Below are positions 56,572 through 64,000 of a DNA stretch of 64,000 bases, piece by piece. The notes under the pieces are model-generated. The model was not told the origin of the DNA. It ran no database searches and saw only the letters and a program-made list of their open reading frames with translations. Position 1 is the stretch's first letter. Every line of letters begins with the position of its first letter. Source of the stretch: Lepidodermella squamata (Eukaryota; Gastrotricha); NCBI GenBank assembly GCA_047495785.1, contig JBLDXI010000030.1, positions 434,001 to 498,000 of the forward strand. Direction: 5' to 3'. Made by a program: the position numbers and the translations under genes.

Positions 56572-59099
56572 CTACTTTTCAGCCATTGAGCCGCGAGGCG
56601 CAGACAAGCTTACCGTTGACTGGCGGCGATTATGATCAGCCGGTGCCACGGGTATGTAGGCCGACGATTTTCTTGGGCCTGACCCGGCGATGGACAAATT
56701 GGACGGCGGTGTGACCTGGCCCAGTTTCACTACAACCAAAGGTACGCAAGCTGCTGGGGTAATGGCAAGGACCGAAGCGGCAACAATGGCCATCGATAGA
56801 TCCCTTCCGAGAATCACAACTATCAAAATTGTGCCAACAATGATGAGCAACTGAAGGTAAATCCCGGTTCCTAAAGCTTTCAATTCTCTCTTGTTCATCC
56901 AATTCTGGCTTGACTTCTTCGTCTCAGAGTATGTGGCGAATCCAATGCGTAACATGGCGAGTAAATTACGTGCCAACAAGATTCCTATTACTATTAAATA
57001 TCCAATCTCATCCCCAGAGAACTTGCATTTATAGACGTATGGCTCGTAGATTAGAACTTCATCGACGTCACCAGGATAAGGAGCTAGAAAGTCTTTCACC
57101 AGCTCAAATTTCCATCTTATCAGGAGAATCGTTAAAAGTACGAATTCGCAGATCGGCAAAATCACGCAGAATATTATCGTTATTCGTGATCTGATAGATT
57201 TCCCTTTCAGCATCAAGTATTTTAGGCAAGAGCCGCAATTCAATAGGATGTAACCCGAGGTCGAAATCACAGCGAAAGTCGTGCATCTTTCAGCTATTTT
57301 CATGCTGTCGGGGGCGAAATCTCGAGGTAACGTGAACGGAACTGCACTTAGCAGTATTCCGCCTGTGAGGATCAAGTAGTTTCCGGCCTCGAAATCACTT
57401 AGTCTAGCGAAACTTGTTGGCAGCGTGTCAGACGACCTTTGGCTCAACTTCATCGCGGAAATGACAGCTAAAACAGCTACGATAGTCAAAACCTCAATAA
57501 TGCCGATTGATGTTAGGATCCAAGGAATGTGAGGCTGAAACAGCAGAACTTCGACTTGCTTCAGCAAAGGCCTATCCAGTGGAGGTAAACCATTTTGAGT
57601 ATACCATTTCAATCTACTTGGATCAACCACTAGAGGAAAGGTTTCTCCGCTGCTGTAGGTCGCAAATTGTCGCTGTCGCGTTTGCGTTGGAGTGAGAAAT
57701 TCAGCTTGAGCGAATGCCCATATTGAATATCCCTTCGAATTGAGAGCTGTCTCTCTTTCAAACTTGTAGATCCCATTGAGACCTGAAAATTTGGGCGTTG
57801 AATACATTGCATCAATAAGACGTGATGATGAGAAGTTATCAAGAGATCCAGATTGTCCAATCATTTTATCAGCTGTTTGCAAGACTTTACCGCCGAACAA
57901 AGTCATTTCATAGGCGTGAAATCTATCCGACATGAACATGCCTGGTATGCCACCGACTATTCTTGAACTAAGTTCTTTTGTGAACTGCTGCTCGTTGAGG
58001 CCCGTGACATCAGTCATGTTTTGATCGAATTCGAACCTGCCGCCCAAGTAAATGAGACTTCTTACTATCTCAGCTATCATGGCCTTGTTACACCAGGATT
58101 GCATTGAATCAGGAATATTCGCGCTCATTCCTATGCCGCCGTAGCTCTCCATAATGAAAGCGTAAGCTGGACCATGGAAGCCGTATTTGTACAACAAGCA
58201 AGCGATATCCATAGTAAAGATGTTTAGAATGATGATGCGAGGCTTTTTACGCGCCATATCAGCAAACTGAGCCTCGGTTTCAGCCATTGGTGCTTCCCGC
58301 CAAATTTTTCCATACCAAACCAGGGTAATATTGTTTCTCTCGAGCTCCTCGATGAGCTCAGGGTCGATCAGGTTGTAATACGATTTGAATTCGGACAGAA
58401 TAGCAACCCTTAATGACAATGGAAAAATTAGCAAATATCAGTTGCTAACTTGAGATTTGAAACATACCTTGTCCAATTGAAGAACCTCATGAGAGGAGCT
58501 ATCGCGAAATGTTTCCTTGCAGAGACTTCTTGAAGGCCGAACAATGAGCCGTATCTTTTTCGATCGCGATTGACTGCCGATGACTTGTAGAGACTTTGGA
58601 TAGTGAACATTCCAAAGTGTTTCATAGCTTCTCCCATAAACAACTCGAAGGCATTTCCAACGATACCAACACTCAAAACCATTGGTAACAAACTTGGGCT
58701 AGCTTCATTTTCTTGAAGTCTTTTGACCAAAGCAGTAATTGCAAGCGTCTCAGTGCCCATATCATTGAACAGCTCTATCACGATCTCGTAGTTCGGAAGA
58801 AATCCAGGGTCTTGCTTCAGCCTATCGAGGGCTAGTTCGATACCCTTACTTAACATAGCTCCCTCCGCGAAAACGGGATGCCAATAATTGACAAGCGCCA
58901 AAATGTTCAATACACGTTTTTGAGAGCTATTCGACATGATCGTGGAATTTGATGAAATGGCATAGCACGGCATGGGTCCACGTAGCTCAGCGACTGGCTG
59001 CAGAGCCGTATTCGATGCCCGTATACTATTCAAATCAGTCGGGCAAGAACTTGTCGAGGCGAACAAAAGCAACAAGGTCAAAAAATTGGCGCAAATCAT
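56572..59099 (-). CDS. class C GPCR, GABA-B receptor-like, gene 2
   Basis: Two exons (59099-58468, 58408-56572), the intron at the same place and phase as in gene 1; 822 residues. Met at 59099 is preferred because a signal peptide (MICANFLTLLLLFASTSS) follows; the frame is open further upstream. The ligand-binding half is nearly the same as gene 1 (for example LIDPELIEELERNNITLVWY and NGIYKFERETALNSKGYS in both), while the seven-helix half has diverged strongly. Class C disulfide cysteines are kept (AERCTTFAVI, YKCKFSGD). The C-tail is longer and basic/Ser-rich. Tandem duplicate, same direction, 464 nt from gene 1. Confidence 0.75.
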
Positions 59100-59357
59100 T
59101 CTATAATTGTCTGAAGTTTCAACTTTTGAAATGCTCAAAGCTTTCAACCACCCTTCCCCACTCGAATTCAGCGAGGCTCTCAAGTTTCAAAATCCGACAC
59201 GAATAACACGAAACTCTGTATCCGCAACGATTGTATATGCTTATTTTAGAACAATGCATCGTGACTAGTGCAAAACTCTCATAGAGCCAGCGGTAAACAA
59301 AAGGCACCGTAATTGTTAGCTTCTCTCATCTCTATGTCACAATAACGTTTTTTCATA

Positions 59358-61795
59358 ATGCTGAGCATTAAATTTTTAATTTTCTTAGCAAATTTAGCTT
59401 TCGTTGAAGCAATTCGGGATTATTCGCTGTACGAAGATGAAACAACTGAGCCGACAACGAGAACTTCCACTACTACTACTACCACTTCTACAACCAAACC
59501 TCCCCAACGCCTCCAATCTGTAAGCTCGAGAATCGTTGGTGGACAAATTTCGAAGCATCACGACTACCCTTGGATGGTTCGCCTCGAAATTTTCACGCAA
59601 CACTCAACGGAAGCTGGCTACTGCGGGGCGTCTCTTATCAGCGATCAATGGCTGCTAACCGCCGCTCACTGCCTCACAGAGTACGGAAACGCGATGACTG
59701 TGATTGCACACCTGGGCGAGTACAACATTTCAGTATCGAACGAGCCAGGCGAAACGCGTAGAACAATCATTGAAACAGTGCTTCATCCCAACTACACGCG
59801 GCAGTATTACAAATACGACTTTGCCTTACTAAAAATGAACGGAGCAGTCTATGCCCCGCAATCTGTTAAGCCAATCAACCTGCCAAGCACTGAATGCACA
59901 AAGAATTATGATAATGAAACGAGCCTCATCGATGGCTGTGATAGATATAAGACAATAGCAACTGGATGGGGTTTAACTGAAACTGGAAAATCTTCAGGTG
60001 TCCTGAGAGAGGTTGAGTTGAATCTCAAACCCTTTTCCTATTGCCTGAGATCCATAGGTGATTCTCACCACTCCGATGCTAAAATCTGCGCAGGAGGTGA
60101 TGCTGAGAAGCACGACACGTGTAAAGGCGACTCAGGAGGCCCCTTGGTGTGCCAAACCGGCTCGGTTCAAGACGGGAATAGCAAGATTTACCAAATTGGA
60201 GTTACTTCCTACGGCGATGAATTGTGTAGCACGAGGGGAAGGAGCACACCAGGAATCTATAGCAGGGTTTGCGCTGTTTTACCTTGGATCAAGCGATACG
60301 TCGCTCTGCCCACAGAATACGGCCTACCTCCAGCAAAAGTTTGATTTTACTTTTCAAATCTACATCTTCTTTCCCCTTAATTTTATAGGCCTGTGTCGTG
60401 CCAACTCTTGAAAACGGCTACTTTGTCGTATTGGACGATTCTGGGCGTGATACTGAAAACTTCGCACCATCAGGGAGTCTGATCGAATCAGCTCAAATCA
60501 TCGCAACCCGATGCGACCCGGGTTCGAAATTCGTGGGAGCCGCATTGACTGTCAACACTTGTGTGAATGGTGTTTGGCTGCCAGCAATCCGAGGTACCTG
60601 CGAGAAGACACATTGCGCCGTGCCTGAGTTACTCAATGGCTATTTCACGGTCACTGACCCCAGTCCGTGGAATCCACCTAAAAACACGTCTTTCCAGAGC
60701 CTAGTACCTGTTGGCCAGGAAATCACGATTCACTGTAAATCTCGTCATAACTACTCAATGCCGTATACCTCAAGCAAATGTGTAGCTGGGTATTGGCAGC
60801 CTGAGATCCAAGGAGTTTGCAGACCTGTTTCTTGCGGTGAAACTACAATGATCACAAATGGGAGATTTCTCAACGGAAATTCTTCTATTGGGTCTATTCG
60901 AAAGATGGAATGTGGTAATGGCTATGAAAACAAGGGACCTACTGAGATAACTTGCCAAGCTAACGGGGAATGGTCTTTGTCAGGCTCCTGCGAATTTATC
61001 TGCGGAATTAGTGGCTCAGATACTAAGACTGAGGTGGATCGCCCATCCTACGCAAAACAGAGCGAGTTCCCTTGGATTGTCTACCTCGAAAGCATTTTCT
61101 ATCGCGATCATCACAATGCAACAATTTTCACAGTAGATTGTGTCGCTAGTCTTGTTTCATCCGACTGGCTTCTTACATCATCATTCTGCGTAAAACAAAT
61201 GGGTAGATTGCCAATTGGAATTCAGGCCTATTTCGGGAAGCTGGACCTTTCAGCTGTCGATGAACATTGGTCGGAGCAAGTTCCGATTTCTCTACCTCCG
61301 ATTTTCCATCCTTCTCACAACATTTCTGACGGAAATGGGGAATATTTCGCGCTACTCAAATTGTCAAAGCCAGTGAACGTCTCAAGGAGAATCGCTCCGA
61401 TTTGCCTATCAGAGGACCGACATTGCCACGATACGTTAGATAGCCGGATTAGGCTTCTTACTGCAGGATGGGGGATATCGAGTTCGTTAGACAATCGGCA
61501 TCTATTGAAGAAGATGCCTGTAGATTTGATTTCGAGGAGCACGTGCCAAACTATTGATGGGTGTGGCTATTGCGACCGCGCAAGGCGAGGTTACAGCTGT
61601 GCGCAAGGAAAGGGCGGGCAGTTGTGCCACGGAGACTGGGGAGCACCGTTAATGGCAAAATTCAGCGATAAGTATTCGCTGCTGGGCGTGAACTCTGTCG
61701 AGAATTACGACTGCGCAGAGAAATTACCGCTTACATTTTCAAGAACCTGCATTGTGCTCGATTGGATAAGGAAAATAATCTTCGACCAGAAATAA
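59358..61795 (+). CDS. secreted double trypsin-like protein: active S1, three sushi modules, inactive S1
   Basis: Two exons (59358-60338, 60389-61795) across a 50 nt phase-0 intron (GTTTGA...TATAG); 795 residues. Signal peptide, short Thr-rich linker, then an S1 protease domain from IVGG (about residue 59) with LTAAHC, YDFALLKM and CKGDSGGPL, so His, Asp and Ser are all present; Asp six residues before the Ser predicts cleavage after Lys/Arg. Exon 2 encodes three sushi (CCP) modules (CVVPTLENGYF, CAVPELLNGYF, CGETTMITNGRF), then a second S1-like domain in which the three sites read LTSSFC, EYFALLKL and CHGDWGAPL: all catalytic residues are lost. Likely a haemolymph or surface cascade protein. 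If the intron were not spliced, the frame would stop within it (PPAKV-stop), giving a protease alone. Confidence 0.8.
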
Positions 61796-61939
61796 ATGAC
61801 GGGCTGTGGGAAAACACGTGGCTTGTTTCAGAACCACCTTATCTCGGAAATGGAAATTCTGAAATAACTGGGTTAACGTCATTGCCAATTGCTCATAAAG
61901 CTGAAACATTTGGATAATTTAGACTGACATTTGTTGAAA

Positions 61940-62280
61940 ATGAAGGCGGTTGCACTTATTTTGATTTTCGCTATTACTGCTGTTCAGTGTATGCCTGAAC
62001 AAGGATGCTTTGTCGCAAAATGCGAATCGCATGGAGATTGCTGCAGTGGATTGTAAATGATAATCAATCTATAACACTTGCCTTGGTGTTAAATTTTGAT
62101 AATTTTACAGCCGATGTGATTCCGGCAATTGTGTTCATTCGAGCGTCGGCTGCTCCACTGACAATTGCGATGGCGACGTATGCTGTACAGGGTAGGAAGG
62201 GTTTTGCCATAGAGAACACGCTAATAGTTCACGGTTCTCTTTCTAGTGCTTGTCATTTCGGAGTCTGTGCGGGCAGATAG
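61940..62280 (+). CDS. small secreted disulfide-rich peptide, third family member
   Basis: Three exons (61940-62052, 62111-62191, 62247-62280) join in frame to 75 residues: a signal peptide (MKAVALILIFAITAVQC), then a cysteine-rich body with CESHGDCCSG at the end of exon 1, CDSGNC and VCCTG at the end of exon 2, and CHFGVC in exon 3. Both introns are phase 2 and directly follow a CCxG motif, as in the peptides at 863 and 2699, although loop sequences differ. The fold is probably knottin-like. Role (defence, inhibitor, toxin-like, signalling) unknown. Confidence 0.65.
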
Positions 62281-64000
62281 GATCCTTCACGCACTCACTC
62301 ACGCATGTTAGCTGAATTACACAGCATTAACTGTATTGCTTGCTTAAAATTAAATATGGCTGCAGTTGGTTTATCTATTTCAAATGACTTGGTTCCTGTT
62401 AATGCAAATGCGGAATTATATGCAAATTATATGCAAATATAAAGCCATTAAGAAAGAACGTCGTACTGTATCCGCCTCATCACACTCACTCTGGTACTAC
62501 GCCAAAACCGCTGAAAATTGTTCTCGTTGCGCAACAATCCAAAGGTTTATCTGTCAAGTGTTATGGTGCCTTTTATTTTAGTGTCATTTGTTCCGTATCC
62601 GATTGCTCCAGGGGGCAAAATATAACAACGGCTGCGTTCTTCCCCGTTTGCGACGCATCAAATTGTTGAGCGGTCAATGCGCTCTTAAACAGGGAAAAGA
62701 GGCACGACATTCATCCAAATCTTGTTGAGTTTTATCACCGTGCCGTGAGTGCCATTATTTTTACTGAAATATAATCTAAAAAATAATAATATAAAAGAGA
62801 GGTAACAATCTGACAAATTGAAAAGATCAATTCGTCGGTGCATTTGCAATGACTTTTGGCGACAACTCGAGATGCTTAGAATATTATCACCAAATTTCGA
62901 GTTCTCGTCGACAAAGATCAAAGCGTTTACTCATCTGAAATTTCGGGTATTTTTAGAAATTATCTCAAATTTGAAGTAAATTCGAGGTGCCTTGACTGGC
63001 TACAGTATTAAGCTTTCAGTTAAGCTTTTACCAGGTTCCAATAATTCGGACAAGTCATAGCAACCTTTGTCAGAATCAGATGAGCAGCGAGCATCGTACT
63101 ATTTTTCTACTTATAACTTATAACTCTTCACAAAAAAACAGTGAAAAACAGGGGATACCGTACGTCCCAGCAGTAGGAATCGGCCGAAGCTGGGCCAGCC
63201 ACCTCAAAATAAAATTTTCATCTTTTATCATATTCTCCGCGGCAAATCTTCGGCTTTTCGCATAGCCCATGCGAAATGCAAAAATCATCACCAACGAGTC
63301 AAAATCACCGCCTAGGCATATCCAGCTCAAATTAAATTGAGTTTCACCGAACATCAGAATTTTCCGCTCTAAAAAATTTGAGAATAGCCTGAAAAGGGGT
63401 TGTTTTCAGAACACCACCTAGAAATGAAATTTACTCCGGATAAGACGCCCTGCGCACTGTTTTTTCATTGCTAAAGGGTTACCCGTCAATCATGCGACGA
63501 CGCCTGTGTAAATTTTGAATTTTCCGCCAAAGTAAAAAAGCATGCGGCAAATAATTATTAAATAAAAAAATAAAACATATCAATTTATTATTCCTAGTTA
63601 ACATACATTCTGAAAATGAAGAAAATAACATAAACTTTTTTTTTATTCAAAGTGACCTTGACCGCAAGGTGCGTGGCGTGCACGGAACAGCCAAAACGAG
63701 TTTTTTCATGCTCTGGAACCTTCTTCCGGCGCTTTTAAACCGCTGCAGCTCCGCAGATCAGTATCATTCATGCGAATTACAACTTAACTCAATCGTTTCA
63801 GATAATGAATTTCGCGATTCTGTATTTTTTATAATTTTATAATTTATAATTTATTAATTTATTTTAAATAATATTTTTGAATAAATTCATTTTTATTTAT
63901 TTTTATTTATCTGTTTATTTTTAGATAAATTAAAATGAATAATCTGGAAGACCTGGCCAATCAACTTGGAGCTAGTCATGCGAAATCTACTCTAAAAATT
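62281..64000. other. gene-free end of window; AT-rich tract near 63830-63935
   Basis: No gene recognised. ATTTATAATTTAT/TTTATTTATT runs occupy about 63830-63935. A new open frame starts at ATG 63934 (MNNLEDLANQLGASHAKS) and runs off the window, but it is too short to judge. Confidence 0.4.

Noticed and set aside
1-64000. CRISPR array, bacterial operon or phage region
   Set aside because: No spaced identical repeats; genes have introns and animal domain types throughout.

Overview
This is nuclear DNA of a multicellular animal with a compact genome. The evidence is interrupted genes with GT-AG introns mostly of 50-60 nt, AATAAA signals at or just after stop codons, and animal-type families: Cys-loop ligand-gated channels, class C seven-helix receptors, C-type lectins, EGF, sushi (CCP) and PAN modules, trypsin-like proteases, and Golgi glycosyltransferases. 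I cannot name the species. Appendicularians, rotifers, tardigrades and nematodes all have short introns and nothing here decides between them.

Layout. 0.8-3.6 kb: a tandem pair of small three-exon disulfide-rich secreted peptides (minus). 3.7-8.1 kb: a C-type lectin (plus) convergent with an intact Cys-loop channel (minus), then a channel tail relic and a channel copy with an in-frame stop. 8.8-11.6 kb: two type II glycosyltransferases, one fucosyltransferase-like and one of the C1GalT family. 12.0-13.5 kb: a secreted cysteine-rich repeat protein whose first intron carries a 598 bp fold-back element. 13.8-14.8 kb: a lectin with a threonine stalk. 15.9-18.1 kb: an ankyrin protein with a signal peptide. 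19.6-20.1 kb: PAN-like modules. 20.3-21.6 kb: an intact Cys-loop channel. 22.4-37.3 kb: three related EGF/double-lectin genes (one apparently intact, two damaged), with a frameshifted channel copy, a non-LTR retrotransposon scrap and a cysteine-rich pseudogene between them.

37.4-46.2 kb is an 8.8 kb two-gene DNA transposon with matching terminal and subterminal repeats. Its TNP2-like transposase is split by a second, 2.43 kb inverted-repeat transposon inserted at a TA. Beside it, at 46.9-47.9 kb, lies a truncated Crypton/KIAA1958-type tyrosine-recombinase ORF ending in a perfect 39 nt palindrome.

49.5-52.8 kb: three more cysteine-rich repeat genes with matching exon phases. 53.6-59.1 kb: a tandem pair of GABA-B-like class C receptors. 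59.4-61.8 kb: a two-exon secreted protein with an active trypsin domain, three sushi modules and a second trypsin domain that has lost its catalytic residues. 61.9-62.3 kb: a third small disulfide-rich peptide gene with the same intron logic as the pair at 1-3 kb.

Taken together, the host genes are mostly secreted or cell-surface recognition, signalling and glycosylation proteins, expanded by local duplication, with several copies decaying and several classes of DNA transposon inserted. Exon models were assembled by hand from splice signals and reading-frame continuity; no transcript or database evidence was available.
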